Notes: generated by a model not told the origin, from the letters alone. Counted from the first letter of the stretch, positions 26,473-38,168 are shown. The stretch is DNA of 64,000 nucleotides from Achromobacter pestifer (GCF_013267355.1 NZ_CP053985.1:1612001-1676000), one strand, 5' to 3'. Program-made: numbers and translations.

Positions 26473-27702
26473 ATGCTGAACAAACTCTGGCTGGGCTTTT
26501 TCCTTACCGCGGCCGCGGCGGCGCTGTACCGCTGGCTGGTCATCGGCGACCCCGAAGTCTTCCGCCTGATGGTGGCCAGCCTGTTCGACATGGCCCGCGT
26601 GTCGGTGGAAGTGATGGTGCTGCTGTTCGGCACGCTGACGCTGTGGCTGGGCTTTCTGCGCATCGCCGAGGGCGCCGGGCTGGTGGAAAAGCTGGCGCGC
26701 CTGCTGGGTCCGCTGTTCGCGCGCCTGATGCCCGGGGTGCCGCGCAACCATCCGGCCATCGGCTTGATCACGCTGAACTTCGCCGCCAACGGCCTGGGGC
26801 TGGACAATGCCGCCACTCCCATCGGGCTGCGCGCCATGCGCGAATTGCAGTCGCTGAATCCCACCCCCGAAACCGCCAGCAATGCGCAGATCCTGTTCCT
26901 GGTGCTGAACGCGTCGTCGCTGACCTTGCTGCCGGTCACGCTATTCATGTTCCGCGCGCAGCAGGGCGCTCCAGATCCTACGCTGGTGTTCCTGCCCATT
27001 TTGCTGGCCACCAGCGCCTCGACCCTGGCCGGTTTCCTGGCCGTGGCGGCCTGCCAGCGCCTGCGCCTGATCGATCCGGTCGTGATGTTGTGGCTGGGCG
27101 GCGCGGCGCTGCTGATGGGCGGATTCATGGCGCTGCTGGCCAGCATGTCGGCCGCCGCCATCGCCTCGCTGTCGTCGCTGATGGGCAACTTGGCCCTGTT
27201 CGGCATCCTCCTGGCCTTCCTGATCGTAGGCGCCTGGAAGAAGGTTCCTGTCTACGAGACCTTCATCGAAGGCGCCAAGGAAGGCTTCGACATCGCCAAG
27301 AGCCTGCTGCCCTATCTGGTCGCGATGCTGTGCGCGGTGGGGGTGCTGCGCGCATCGGGCGCGCTGGATTTTCTGCTCGACGGCATCCGCTGGCTGGCGG
27401 TGCAGGCGGGCTGGGACACGCGTTTCGTGGACGCCCTGCCCACCGCCCTGGTCAAGCCCTTCTCGGGCAGCGCGGCGCGCGCCATGATGCTGGAAACCAT
27501 GACGCATTTCGGCGTGGACAGCTTCCCCGCGCTGCTGGCCGCGGTGGTCCAGGGCAGCACCGAAACCACCTTCTACGTGCTGGCGGTGTACTTCGGATCG
27601 GTAGGCATACTGCGGGCGCGCCACGCGGTGGGCTGCGCCCTGATCGCCGATCTGGCCGGCGTGCTGGCGGCCATCGGCGTGTGCTACTGGTTCTTCGGCT
27701 GA
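26473..27702 (+). CDS. Nucleoside-recognition (SpmA/SpmB-like) membrane protein
   Basis: This 409-residue polytopic membrane protein has two Gate/nucleoside-recognition domains. The N-terminal half carries TLWLGFLRIAEGAGLVEKLA and FAANGLGLDNAATPIGLRAM (SpmA-like), and the C-terminal half TFIEGAKEGFDIAKSLLPYLV and VQGSTETTFYVLAVYFGS (SpmB-like). In spore formers these are two separate proteins; single-chain fusions are common in non-sporulating proteobacteria, where their substrate is unknown. Start ATG 26473 opens with the first hydrophobic helix; the long upstream frame is antisense to fadE and is rejected. Confidence 0.88.
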   Translation: MLNKLWLGFFLTAAAAALYRWLVIGDPEVFRLMVASLFDMARVSVEVMVLLFGTLTLWLGFLRIAEGAGLVEKLARLLGPLFARLMPGVPRNHPAIGLITLNFAANGLGLDNAATPIGLRAMRELQSLNPTPETASNAQILFLVLNASSLTLLPVTLFMFRAQQGAPDPTLVFLPILLATSASTLAGFLAVAACQRLRLIDPVVMLWLGGAALLMGGFMALLASMSAAAIASLSSLMGNLALFGILLAFLIVGAWKKVPVYETFIEGAKEGFDIAKSLLPYLVAMLCAVGVLRASGALDFLLDGIRWLAVQAGWDTRFVDALPTALVKPFSGSAARAMMLETMTHFGVDSFPALLAAVVQGSTETTFYVLAVYFGSVGILRARHAVGCALIADLAGVLAAIGVCYWFFG

Positions 27703-27754
27703 GACCCGCCGGGGCTGGCAGGGAGCGCCGGCATGGCGCCCCCGCCCCGCCGCA

Positions 27755-29197
27755 TCAATCCACCAGCAGGATCTTCATGCCGTTGGTGCCGCCGCTGTCG
27801 CGGTAGAAGTCACCCTTGGTCAGGATCACCCAATCGCCGGTCTGCACCAGGTTGCGCTTGCGCAGTTCATCGATGGCGGCGTTGCTCAGGTCGGCCGGCT
27901 CGTAGTCCGACGGCGCGAACGGAATCGTGTAGACGCCGCGGAACATGGCCACCCGGTTCTGCGTGGCGCTGTGCGGGCTGTAGCAGTAGATCGGCACGCC
28001 CGAGCGGATGCGCGACATGATCAGCGGCGTATGGCCGCTTTCGGTCAGCGAGATGATGGCCTTGACGCCGGGGAAATGGTTGGCCGCATACATGGCCGCC
28101 AGCGCGATGGTCTCGTCGCAGCGCGTGAAGGTCTCGCCCAGGCGGTGATGCGACTTGGTGGACGTGGGATGCTTTTCCGCGCCCAGGCAGACGCGGGCCA
28201 TGGCCTGCACGGTTTCCACGGGATATTGCCCCGATGCGCTTTCCGCGGACAGCATGACGGCGTCGGTGTAGTCCAGCACCGCGTTGGCCACATCGGACAC
28301 TTCGGCGCGCGTGGGCATGGGGCTGGAGATCATGGACTCCATCATCTGCGTCGCGGTGATGACGACCTTGTTCAGGGTGCGCGCGTGCTGGATGATGCGC
28401 TTCTGGATGCCCACCAGTTCGGCATCGCCCACTTCCACGCCCAGGTCGCCGCGCGCCACCATCACGCCATCGCTGGCGCGGATCAGCGCGTCCAGCGCCT
28501 CGTCGTCGGCCACGGCTTCGGCGCGCTCGATCTTGGCGATGATCCAGGCCTGGCTGCCGGCGGCCGCCAGCAGCGTGCGCGCCTCGTCGATGTCGCTGCC
28601 GTAACGCGGAAACGACACCGCCACGTACTCCAGATTCATTTCCGCGGCCAGCTTGATGTCGACGCGGTCCTTGTCGGTCAGGCTGGGCGCGGACAGGCCG
28701 CCGCCGCGGCGGTTGATGCCCTTGTTGTTCGACAGCGGACCGCCCACGGTCACGGTGGTGTGGACTTCGTCGCCTTCGACGCGGTCCACCACCAGCACCA
28801 CGCGGCCATCATCCAGCAGCAGCTCGTCGCCGACGCGGCAGTCCTGCACCAGCTCGGGGTAATCGATGCCGACGATGCTGGCCGTGCCGGCCTCCTTGGG
28901 GTGCACGCGCGACAGCGTGAACGGCTGGCCGACCTGCAACTGCACCAGCTTGTCGGTGAAGCGCGCGATGCGGATCTTGGGGCCTTGCAGATCGCCCATG
29001 ATGGCGACGAAACGCCCCTGCCTGGCGGCGATCTCGCGCACCATGCGGGCGCGTTCGCGATGGTCGTCCGCACTGCCATGCGAGAAGTTCAGGCGGGCCA
29101 CGTCCAGGCCCGCGCGGATCAGCGCTTCAATGCGTTCAGGCGTCGAAGTCGAAGGTCCCAGGGTGGCGACAATTTTGGTGCGGCGCAATACGGGCAT
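27755..29197 (-). CDS. pyk: Pyruvate kinase
   Basis: This 480-residue glycolytic enzyme makes pyruvate and ATP from phosphoenolpyruvate. Visible marks are RRTKIVATLGPS at the start, DVARLNFSHG, GDLQGPKIRI, the catalytic IIAKIERAEAV, MVARGDLGVEV and VVITATQMMESMI. The B and C domains are of normal length. It is divergent from the glycerate kinase gene across 106 bp. Glycerate kinase, enolase and pyruvate kinase form the path from glycerate to pyruvate, so the adjacency may be functional. Confidence 0.97.
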   Translation of the reverse strand: MPVLRRTKIVATLGPSTSTPERIEALIRAGLDVARLNFSHGSADDHRERARMVREIAARQGRFVAIMGDLQGPKIRIARFTDKLVQLQVGQPFTLSRVHPKEAGTASIVGIDYPELVQDCRVGDELLLDDGRVVLVVDRVEGDEVHTTVTVGGPLSNNKGINRRGGGLSAPSLTDKDRVDIKLAAEMNLEYVAVSFPRYGSDIDEARTLLAAAGSQAWIIAKIERAEAVADDEALDALIRASDGVMVARGDLGVEVGDAELVGIQKRIIQHARTLNKVVITATQMMESMISSPMPTRAEVSDVANAVLDYTDAVMLSAESASGQYPVETVQAMARVCLGAEKHPTSTKSHHRLGETFTRCDETIALAAMYAANHFPGVKAIISLTESGHTPLIMSRIRSGVPIYCYSPHSATQNRVAMFRGVYTIPFAPSDYEPADLSNAAIDELRKRNLVQTGDWVILTKGDFYRDSGGTNGMKILLVD

Positions 29198-29303
29198 GGC
29201 GATCCACTCTCGCTAAAACAACAAAAACGCTATGGTACGCCGGCCGCGCCCGCGCAGGTATCATGGGCATCACCTCAACCAAAAAACGAGCTCGACTGAA
29301 CCC

Positions 29304-30446
29304 GTGAAAATCGTCATCGCCCCCGACTCTTTCAAAGAAAGCGTGTCCGCGCCCGATGCCGCGGCAGCCATTGCGCGCGGCGTGAAAGCCGTGGTTCCCG
29401 GCGCCCACACGGTATGCATTCCGATGGCCGACGGCGGCGAAGGCACGGTCGAAGCCGTGCTCGCGGCGACCGGCGGCAAGGAATGCCAGCTCACGGTGAA
29501 CGATGCGTTGGGCTACAAGGTCGACGCCGTGTGGGGGCTGCTGGAAGACGGCACGGCGGTGATCGAAATGGCCGCGGCGGCGGGCCTGGAACTGATCGCC
29601 CCTGCCAAGCGCGATCCGATGCGCGCCAGCAGCCACGGCGTGGGCGAACTGATGCTGGCCGCCCTGAACGCGGGCGCCAAACGCATCATCCTGGGCCTCG
29701 GCGGATCGGCCACCAACGACGCGGGCGCCGGCATGCTGACGGCCCTGGGCGTGCGTCTGCTGGACGCGGACGGCCGCAGCCTGCCGCCTGGCGGCGGCGC
29801 GCTGGGCAAGCTGGTCAGCATCGATACCCACGGCCTGGATCCGCGCCTGGCCGAGATCCGCATCGACATCGCCTCCGACGTGGACAACCCCCTGTGCGGC
29901 CCACAGGGCGCTTCGCACGTGTTCGGCCCGCAAAAAGGCGCAACGCCCGAACAAGTGCTGGCGCTGGACCAGATGCTGACGAATTTCGCCGATGTGTGCG
30001 CCAGGCACCTGGGGGCCGACCACCGCGATCACCCCGGCGCGGGCGCGGCAGGCGGCTTGGGATTCGCGGCCAAGGCCTTCCTCAACGCGCAATTCCGGCC
30101 CGGCGTGGAGATCGTGGCGGAACTGGGCGGCCTGGCCCAGGCGGTCGAGGGCGCGGCCCTGGTGTTCACCGGCGAAGGGCGCATGGACGCGCAGACCCTG
30201 CGCGGCAAGACCCCAGCCGGCGTGGCGAAAATCGCGCAGCGCGCCGGCGTGCCCGTGGTGGCGCTGGCCGGCTCGCTCGGCGAAGGCTACGAAGCGCTGC
30301 ACGGCTGCGGCATCAGCGCCGCGTTCAGTCTGGCGCCCGGCCCCATCACGCTGCAGCAGGCGCTCACCGACGCAGAAAAACTGCTGGCCGACCGTGCCCG
30401 CGACGTCATGCAACTCTGGATGACCGCGCAGAAACGCATGTTGTAG
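29304..30446 (+). CDS. Glycerate kinase (GarK/GlxK family)
   Basis: This 380-residue glycerate 2-kinase of the GarK family is expected to form 2-phosphoglycerate. The opening KIVIAPDSFKESVSA, the segment PMADGGEGTVEAV near residue 40, and LGLGGSATNDAGAGML near residue 130 identify it. Translation starts at GTG 29304, where family homology begins; the in-frame ATG at 29232 adds a non-conserved leader. It ends at a strong symmetric terminator shared with rsmA. Confidence 0.93.
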   Translation: MKIVIAPDSFKESVSAPDAAAAIARGVKAVVPGAHTVCIPMADGGEGTVEAVLAATGGKECQLTVNDALGYKVDAVWGLLEDGTAVIEMAAAAGLELIAPAKRDPMRASSHGVGELMLAALNAGAKRIILGLGGSATNDAGAGMLTALGVRLLDADGRSLPPGGGALGKLVSIDTHGLDPRLAEIRIDIASDVDNPLCGPQGASHVFGPQKGATPEQVLALDQMLTNFADVCARHLGADHRDHPGAGAAGGLGFAAKAFLNAQFRPGVEIVAELGGLAQAVEGAALVFTGEGRMDAQTLRGKTPAGVAKIAQRAGVPVVALAGSLGEGYEALHGCGISAAFSLAPGPITLQQALTDAEKLLADRARDVMQLWMTAQKRML

Positions 30447-30452
30447 GAACCT

Positions 30453-30491
30453 AAATGAAAGAAGCCCGCTTGCGCGGGCTTCTTTCATTTT
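30453..30491. terminator. Bidirectional terminator
   Basis: A perfect 17-bp inverted repeat (AAATGAAAGAAGCCCGC and its complement) with a 4-base loop lies between convergent glycerate kinase and rsmA. T-rich arms on both strands allow termination in either direction. Confidence 0.92.
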
Positions 30492-30503
30492 GCGGGTCCA
30501 GCT

Positions 30504-31295
30504 TCACTGGGCTTGCAGCACTCCGGCCGCCACCAGCGCATCCGCGAGGCGCATGTACCGGTCCACCGAAATATCCTCGGCGCGCGCCGTGGGCGCGATG
30601 TCCAGCGCTTCCCAGGGCACCTGCGCGGCCCAGTCCGCCAGCACCCGGCGCAGCATCTTGCGGCGCTGCGAAAACGCGCGCGCAACCACCGTTTCGAAGG
30701 CGCGCTCGCTGACCGGACGCAGGCGATCAGCCGGCAAGGGCACCATGCGCACGATCGCCGACACCACCTTGGGCGGCGGATCGAAGGCTTCCGGCGGCAC
30801 GTCGAACAACTTGTGCATGCGGTAGCGCGATTGCAGCATTACCGAGAGGCGGCTGAAGTCGCCCGACCCCGGTTGCGCGACCATGCGGTCGATCACTTCC
30901 CGCTGCAGCATGAAATGCTGGTCGCGGACGTGGTCGGCCCAGCCCATCAGGTGGAACAGCAGCGGGCTGGAAATGTTGTAGGGCAGGTTGCCCACCACAC
31001 GCAGCGCCGGTCCGAATTGGGAAAAATCCACGGTCAAGGCATCGGCCTCGACCACGGTCAGGCGGCTGGCGTCGAACTGCTTGCGCAGGCGCGCCGCCAG
31101 GTCGCGGTCGATCTCGACCGCCGTCAGGTGATCCAGGCGTTCGAGCAACGGCCGGGTAAGCGCGGACAAGCCTGGGCCGATTTCGACCACGGTATCGTCG
31201 CGGGCGGGCGAAACCGCCCGGACGATGGACTCGACGACGCTCTCGTCGGTCAGGAAGTTCTGGCCAAAGCGCTTGCGCGCCTGGTGCTGGGACAT
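30504..31295 (-). CDS. rsmA: 16S rRNA (adenine1518/1519-N6)-dimethyltransferase
   Basis: This 263-residue KsgA/RsmA dimethylates two adjacent adenines in helix 45 of 16S rRNA during 30S maturation. The RKRFGQNFL opening, the SAM site [10 protein letters not shown] near residue 40, the acidic EID, and the catalytic [11 protein letters not shown] near residue 105 are all present. It is the last gene of the lptD-surA-rsmA operon, 18 bp after surA. The pdxA gene often found between surA and rsmA is absent here. Confidence 0.97.
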   Translation of the reverse strand: MSQHQARKRFGQNFLTDESVVESIVRAVSPARDDTVVEIGPGLSALTRPLLERLDHLTAVEIDRDLAARLRKQFDASRLTVVEADALTVDFSQFGPALRVVGNLPYNISSPLLFHLMGWADHVRDQHFMLQREVIDRMVAQPGSGDFSRLSVMLQSRYRMHKLFDVPPEAFDPPPKVVSAIVRMVPLPADRLRPVSERAFETVVARAFSQRRKMLRRVLADWAAQVPWEALDIAPTARAEDISVDRYMRLADALVAAGVLQAQ

Positions 31296-31313
31296 GTAAA
31301 GCCTGTAGTGCGT

Positions 31314-32912
31314 TTAGCGGTTGTTCTGCTGGATCTTCTGCTGCTTTTCCAGGCGATTGTCGATATACGCCTGAGCTCGCAGCTGCTCGAGCCAATCTTC
31401 GAAAGCCGGCTGGGCGCGGCGTTCGAACAGGATCTGACGGGCCTTCATGCGGGCCATGTCGTCGGTGGCGTCATGCTGGCGGCGTTCTTCCACTTCGATC
31501 AGGTGCCAGCCGAAAGGCGATTGAACCGGTTGGCTGATTTCGCCCGGCTTCAAAGCGTTCATGGCGGCCTCGAACGGCGGCACGGTTTCGCCTGGGTTCA
31601 GCCAGCCCAATTCGCCGCCTTGCGGAGCGGTCGCGTCCTGCGAATACTGCCGCGCCATGTCCTCGAACTTGGCACCGCCGCTCACCAGGCGCTGGCGCAC
31701 CTGCTCCAGGCGCTGGCGCGCCAATTCGTCGCTCATGACGGTGGAGGTCTTGATCAGGATGTGGCGCGCGCGGGTCTGCATCACTTCCACCGGACCTTGG
31801 TGCGCAGGTGCCTGCGCGGGCGCGGCGGCGGGCTGCGGCGCCTGGGCCGGCGCCGGGGCGCGGGCGGTGCGGGCGGGCGCCGGCTGGGCGGTGCCCCGGT
31901 CCATCACCTTGATGATGTGGAAACCATTGCCGCTCTGGATCAGGCTGCTGACCTGGCCTTTCTGCAAGTTGCCGACAGCCTTCACGAACAGGTCGGGCCA
32001 GCCGTCCAGCGGACGCACGCCCATGACGCCGCCCTGCAGGGCTTCCGGGCCGTCCGAGGCCGCGGCGGCCAGGCTGGCGAAGTCGTCGCCACGCTTGGCT
32101 TGCGCCAGCAGGCCTTCGGCCTTCTTGCGCAGCGCCGCCAATTGCTCGGGCGACGAACCCTCGGGCACGCGCACCAGGATCTGGGCCAGGGCGTAGAGCA
32201 TCGGCCCCGAAGGCGCTGCCGCCTGCTGGGGTTCGGGCTGTTGCTGGGCCTGCGGTTGGGCCTGCGGTTGCGGGGCCGCTTGCGGGGCCGCGCCGAACGC
32301 CGGATTGCGGCGCTGATCCTTCAGGAAAGCATCGACTTCGGCATCCGAAATCACAATGGTGGAATCCACCGCGCGCTGGCGCAGGCGATCCGTGCGGATC
32401 TCGTCGCGCAGCGCCTTGCGGTAGCCATCCCAGTTCGTGCCGGATTTTTCGATCTCCTGGCGCAACTGGGCCACGGTGATCTTGTTGCGGCTGGCGATGG
32501 TCTGAATCGCCTGATCGATTTGCGCGTCGTCCACGCGTATGCCCAGGCGATCAGCCTCATGGCGCTGCACGCGTTCCATGATGAGGCGTTGCAGCACCTG
32601 GTGCTGCAGGGTCTGGTCGTCCGGCACCTGGATGCCGCGAGTCTTCAACTCACCCGAAATACGCAAGGACGCGTCACGCAGCTCGCGCAGCGTGATCACG
32701 TCCTTGTCCACCACGGCGGCAATCCCGTCGACGAACTGCTCGCGCTGCGGCGCGGGCGCGGCGCTCTTCTGCGCGGTGGAATTCGGCTTGGCGCCATTGG
32801 TCGGCGCCTTGCCACCCTGTTCGGCCGCATGGGCCACGGGCAAGCCGGCGCACACGGCCAGCAGCAGCGCATTGCCGGAGAGGCGGCGCAAAGAGTGCAA
32901 CCTACGCATCAT
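31314..32912 (-). CDS. surA: Periplasmic chaperone/peptidyl-prolyl isomerase SurA
   Basis: This 532-residue SurA escorts outer-membrane proteins to the BAM complex. A signal peptide ends near AHA at residue 29, followed by the N-terminal chaperone domain (VDGIAAVVDKDVITLREL) and two parvulin domains (around 230-330, with SSLIQSGNGFHIIKVMD, and around 380-480, with QSPFGWHLIEVEER). An Ala/Gln/Pro-rich linker near 210-225 and another of about 35 residues between the parvulin domains make it longer than E. coli SurA (428). The ATG overlaps the lptD stop (ATGA), and a second in-frame ATG follows at once. Confidence 0.95.
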   Translation of the reverse strand: MMRRLHSLRRLSGNALLLAVCAGLPVAHAAEQGGKAPTNGAKPNSTAQKSAAPAPQREQFVDGIAAVVDKDVITLRELRDASLRISGELKTRGIQVPDDQTLQHQVLQRLIMERVQRHEADRLGIRVDDAQIDQAIQTIASRNKITVAQLRQEIEKSGTNWDGYRKALRDEIRTDRLRQRAVDSTIVISDAEVDAFLKDQRRNPAFGAAPQAAPQPQAQPQAQQQPEPQQAAAPSGPMLYALAQILVRVPEGSSPEQLAALRKKAEGLLAQAKRGDDFASLAAAASDGPEALQGGVMGVRPLDGWPDLFVKAVGNLQKGQVSSLIQSGNGFHIIKVMDRGTAQPAPARTARAPAPAQAPQPAAAPAQAPAHQGPVEVMQTRARHILIKTSTVMSDELARQRLEQVRQRLVSGGAKFEDMARQYSQDATAPQGGELGWLNPGETVPPFEAAMNALKPGEISQPVQSPFGWHLIEVEERRQHDATDDMARMKARQILFERRAQPAFEDWLEQLRAQAYIDNRLEKQQKIQQNNR

Positions 32913-35353
32913 TCATACCTTTCAAATGTGGTCCCGGTGGGCACTGGCGGCGTAACGCGCGAGTAGCCGGGGATACTTCTGTTCAGCAGGTTCATCGGGT
33001 CGGTTCCCAGGGAACCCAGGCCCGTCAGCTCAAGCTGGAAGAACAGTGCCGAGTTGGCGTCCGTGGCGGAGACCGCGTATCGCTGGTAGACCACGCGGCC
33101 CACCCAGCAGCAATCTCCCTTGTACTCCAGGCCGGCGATCGCCTGCGTGACGCGGGGCGAATCCGTCGTGTCGGCCAGCGTGCTGGAGGGACCACTACGC
33201 AGCGAATAATCCACCCGTCCCACGCCATACCAACGCTTGGAGAACGGCCATTGCACCGCAAGGCTCACCTGGTTCTGCCCCTGCGCCTGATACTGAACGC
33301 CGGGTTGAGGATCGCGCTGGTAGCGGTACGACACCGCCACCGTCGTCAAACGTTGCGGCGTCCAGCGCGCGCTGATCAATCCGCGCGACCAGTTGTTGTC
33401 GTAGGGATTGTATTGCGCGGCGACATCGGTGCTGAGCGTGTCGGTCAGGGCCGCGCTGGCGCCCACGAGGAAGTCCGAGCGTACGTTTTCGCGGGGAATC
33501 TCGCCGGGCAGCGTCACCTTCTGGTCTGCAAAGTACAGCCGTTGCGCAACAGCGAGCGACATCCGCTCAAAACCGGTGTTGGCATCCAGCCAGCGCGTCG
33601 TCAACGCCGCGGTCAGCTGGTTCGCATTCGCGATGCGGTCCCAGCCGCCAGAATAAATATTCTCTTCGAACGCCTGCGAAAAGCTGAAATCCGCCAGCGA
33701 TGTGTCATATACAGGTATCTTCGACTGGTCGCGGTACGGCACATACAGGTAGTACAGGCGCGGTTCCAGGGTTTGGATGGACGCCTTGCCGAAGAGCGAG
33801 GTATCGCGCTCGAAAACCAAGCCGGAGTCCACCGACATGATCGGCACCGTCCGAGATTGAGACCGTGGATACCCAAACGAAGTACCCGCATCCGCAGTCC
33901 CGCTGTTCAAGCGCAGCCAATCCTTACCGTACCAGCTGGTCTGGTATTGCGTGTAGTTCACGCCTACCTTTGGCACGATAAACCAGCCCGGTTTCACGAT
34001 CGGATATGAAACCGTCGGGTACGTTTGCAGGCGATCGCCCTGAGGTCCCTGGCGTACGCCACCCACATTAGGAATGCTGAAGCGTACGGCGGTGGAAGTC
34101 CAATCGACGTCAAAACCGCCCCAGTCGTAGCGTGCGCCACGCAAATACAGCTCGGGTACCTTGTCGTACGGAGGAACCAACGGCGCATCGGGGTCCTGCA
34201 GCGTCTGGTACTTGTAGACCTGGACGTAGGTGCTCCAGTAGTCCGAAGCCCAACCCACGCGGCCGCGTTGCGGCAAGTAAGTAGTGGACGCCTGGTTCAG
34301 ACCCAGCTGGGAGATATCGCGGAAATAGTTATCGTCCGAAACTTTGGCGACATCCCAATCTGCATAGAATCCATGCGAAAACGTCTGCTGGTGACGCCAC
34401 AAGTACATCCAGCGGTCGCTGTCAGTGAGCTTGTCATTGGGCAGATAGGTGCCTACCACTGTGCCCGTATAACCTGGCCCAAGATAGCGGAACTCCCCGC
34501 CCAGCTGTACGCCGCGCTTGGAGAAGTAGCGCGGCTGTACGGTCAGATCGTAGTTCGGCGCCAGATTCAGGTAATACGGAATCGAAAAATCCAAGCCGCC
34601 CTGGCTGGTCGTGCCGTAGGTCGGCATCAGGAAACCCGACTTGCGCTCCTTCTTGACCGGGAAGGTCATGTAGGGCGATGCCAGGATGGGCACGTCCTTG
34701 AAATACAGCACGCCGCTGCGCGCCACGCCTTCGTTCTCGTCGAAGTCGATGTCGACGGTCTTGGCCTTGATGTACCAGGACGGTGTTTCGCATGCGCAGC
34801 CGCTATACGTCACCGTTTGCAACCGCATCTGCGACCGGCTGAAGATGTCCGCATGGTCGGCGACGGCAAAGCCGCCGTTGGCGCCCATCCAGAAATTGGG
34901 TTTTTCGATTTCGCCCGAGGACTTGTCGACGTTGAACTTGGCGCTCGGCCCGATCACCAAGGTGCCGTCGCGCATCATGCGCGCGCTGCCCTGTACGTCG
35001 ACTTCGCCCGTGTCCTTGCGGTAGTTGATGCGGTCGCCCTTGATCACGCTGTCGATGCGGCGCACCTGGGCATTGCCGGTCAGGGTCAGGTCGGAATCCG
35101 GATCGCCATCAATGCTGTCCGCCTCCATGAAGGCGGGAATGCTGTCGTCCGGCAAGCGGTGCATCCGCAGGCCCGGCGAAGTGCGCAACACAGGAGTCGC
35201 CGAGGTCGACGACGCGGCGGGAACGCTGCCCTGGCTGCCTTGGGCCTGGACGGCTCCGGCGGCGACACTGACAGCAGAGAGGATCAACCATCGAACCTTG
35301 CGCACGAGTGAAAACAGCCCTTTTTGACGATGGTGGGAACGCGACACCGGCAC
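32909..35353 (-). CDS. lptD: LPS-assembly protein LptD
   Basis: This 814-residue outer-membrane beta-barrel inserts lipopolysaccharide into the outer leaflet. After an N-terminal signal (VRWLILSAVSVAAGAVQAQ) come the OstA-like jellyroll (GNAQVRRIDSVIKGDRINY; KFNVDKSSGEIEKPNFW) and the C-terminal barrel. Cysteine pairs at CAC (near 183) and CC in GDCCWVGR near residue 753 match the two interdomain disulfides. The frame opens with GTG at 35353; other GTG codons follow closely, and the exact start is unsure. surA and rsmA are cotranscribed downstream. Confidence 0.96.
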   Translation of the reverse strand: MPVSRSHHRQKGLFSLVRKVRWLILSAVSVAAGAVQAQGSQGSVPAASSTSATPVLRTSPGLRMHRLPDDSIPAFMEADSIDGDPDSDLTLTGNAQVRRIDSVIKGDRINYRKDTGEVDVQGSARMMRDGTLVIGPSAKFNVDKSSGEIEKPNFWMGANGGFAVADHADIFSRSQMRLQTVTYSGCACETPSWYIKAKTVDIDFDENEGVARSGVLYFKDVPILASPYMTFPVKKERKSGFLMPTYGTTSQGGLDFSIPYYLNLAPNYDLTVQPRYFSKRGVQLGGEFRYLGPGYTGTVVGTYLPNDKLTDSDRWMYLWRHQQTFSHGFYADWDVAKVSDDNYFRDISQLGLNQASTTYLPQRGRVGWASDYWSTYVQVYKYQTLQDPDAPLVPPYDKVPELYLRGARYDWGGFDVDWTSTAVRFSIPNVGGVRQGPQGDRLQTYPTVSYPIVKPGWFIVPKVGVNYTQYQTSWYGKDWLRLNSGTADAGTSFGYPRSQSRTVPIMSVDSGLVFERDTSLFGKASIQTLEPRLYYLYVPYRDQSKIPVYDTSLADFSFSQAFEENIYSGGWDRIANANQLTAALTTRWLDANTGFERMSLAVAQRLYFADQKVTLPGEIPRENVRSDFLVGASAALTDTLSTDVAAQYNPYDNNWSRGLISARWTPQRLTTVAVSYRYQRDPQPGVQYQAQGQNQVSLAVQWPFSKRWYGVGRVDYSLRSGPSSTLADTTDSPRVTQAIAGLEYKGDCCWVGRVVYQRYAVSATDANSALFFQLELTGLGSLGTDPMNLLNRSIPGYSRVTPPVPTGTTFERYE

Positions 35354-35474
35354 CCACGGAGGGCCAATGCTAACGGAAACGAGCCGGTATTATAGAGAAG
35401 CCGCGCCATAGGCCCAGACTTATGTGCTCGGGACACAATTCTCAGCAATATTGCCTTTCTGACACGGATCTTCC

Positions 35475-37201
<1,727 letters not shown>

Positions 37202-37348
37202 TGTCCACATATTTCACAATATCAAGGTGCGCAACCAGGCTTGTCCGCGCACCCAACGGTCCCGGCTAACGGGGTATTCTCTAGCGCTTTGGCCTGCGCG
37301 CGCAGCGCGCCGGCAAGCAAATACACAGGAAGTTTTCTAGGAATGGGG

Positions 37349-38047
37349 ATGTTTGGAAGATCGCAACGGGCTGTATTCAAGCCCTCCGTGTACCAGCCCG
37401 GCCAACGCACGCGCCGCATGCCGCGCTGGCTGGTCCTGCTGCTGGTGGGCATCGCCCTGGGCGCCGGCGGCGTGCTCTTCCTGCAGACCAACTACGGCCC
37501 GCAACGCCTGACGGTGGAGCAGTCCGAGCAGCTGCACAGCGAACTGAGCACCGCCAACCTGGAACGCCAGCGTCTGCAAAGCCAGCTCGAGGAAGCCACC
37601 CAGCAGCGCGACGCCAACAAGTCCGGCCACGAGAAACTGACGTCCGACCTGTCCGAGGCCCGCAGCAAGATCGACACGCTGAACAAGGAACTGGTGCTGT
37701 TCCAGGACGCCATGCCGGCCGATCCTCGCGGCGGCAACCTCGGCATCCGCTCGGCTACCTTCAAACGCGCGCCCGGCCTGCTGGATTACCAGGTGCTGGT
37801 CATGCGCGAAGACCGTCAGGGCGCGCCGTTCAAGGGCACGCTGACCTTCTCCATCGACGGCACCTACCCCAACGGCCGTGCCGCCACCGTCACGCCGGAA
37901 GGCCCCGCCCTGAACGTCGACCGTTACGACTATTCGCTGGGCCAGTTGAAGCTGCCCGACGGCTTCACGGCCAAGGTCGTGGTGCTGCGCGTGCTGGACG
38001 GCGCCCAGAAACAACAGGCGATGCGTATCTATTACGTGCGCAACTGA
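37349..38047 (+). CDS. Membrane-anchored coiled-coil protein (DUF6776-like)
   Basis: This is a 232-residue protein of unknown function. One transmembrane helix (WLVLLLVGIALGAGGVLFL, about residues 26-44) is followed by a Gln/Glu-rich coiled coil (about 55-125) and a beta-rich C-terminal domain in the periplasm. The layout matches small proteins annotated DUF6776 in betaproteobacteria; I assign that from the architecture only. I chose ATG 37349 because AGGA lies six bases upstream. ATG 37343 and 37241 are in frame but poorly spaced. It ends at a strong terminator. The position after murU hints at an envelope role. Confidence 0.75.
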   Translation: MFGRSQRAVFKPSVYQPGQRTRRMPRWLVLLLVGIALGAGGVLFLQTNYGPQRLTVEQSEQLHSELSTANLERQRLQSQLEEATQQRDANKSGHEKLTSDLSEARSKIDTLNKELVLFQDAMPADPRGGNLGIRSATFKRAPGLLDYQVLVMREDRQGAPFKGTLTFSIDGTYPNGRAATVTPEGPALNVDRYDYSLGQLKLPDGFTAKVVVLRVLDGAQKQQAMRIYYVRN

Positions 38048-38067
38048 TACGCCGCGCCATCCCGAAG

Positions 38068-38095
38068 ACCCGCCCTGATCTGGCGGGTTTTTTTT
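38068..38095 (+). terminator. Intrinsic terminator
   Basis: A stem ACCCGCC/GGCGGGT with a 7-base loop is followed by eight T (38088-38095). It ends the amgK-murU-membrane protein transcript. Confidence 0.9.
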
Positions 38096-38108
38096 GTCTT
38101 GCCAAAGT

Positions 38109-38151
38109 AGTTGCGCACACAACTTCTTGCGAATATAGTTGCGTGAACAAC
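38109..38151 (+). promoter_or_regulatory. Promoter with two MarR-type operators
   Basis: A -35 TTGCGC at 38111-38116 and a -10 TATAGT at 38134-38139 are spaced 17 bp apart. Two GTTG-N6-CAAC palindromes overlap them: one at 38110-38123 covering the -35, one at 38138-38151 abutting the -10. Their 28-bp spacing puts both on nearly the same DNA face pattern expected for MarR dimers, and the last gene of this operon encodes a MarR protein. Autorepression is inferred. Confidence 0.7.
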
Positions 38152-38168
38152 CAATATCTGGAGACAGC

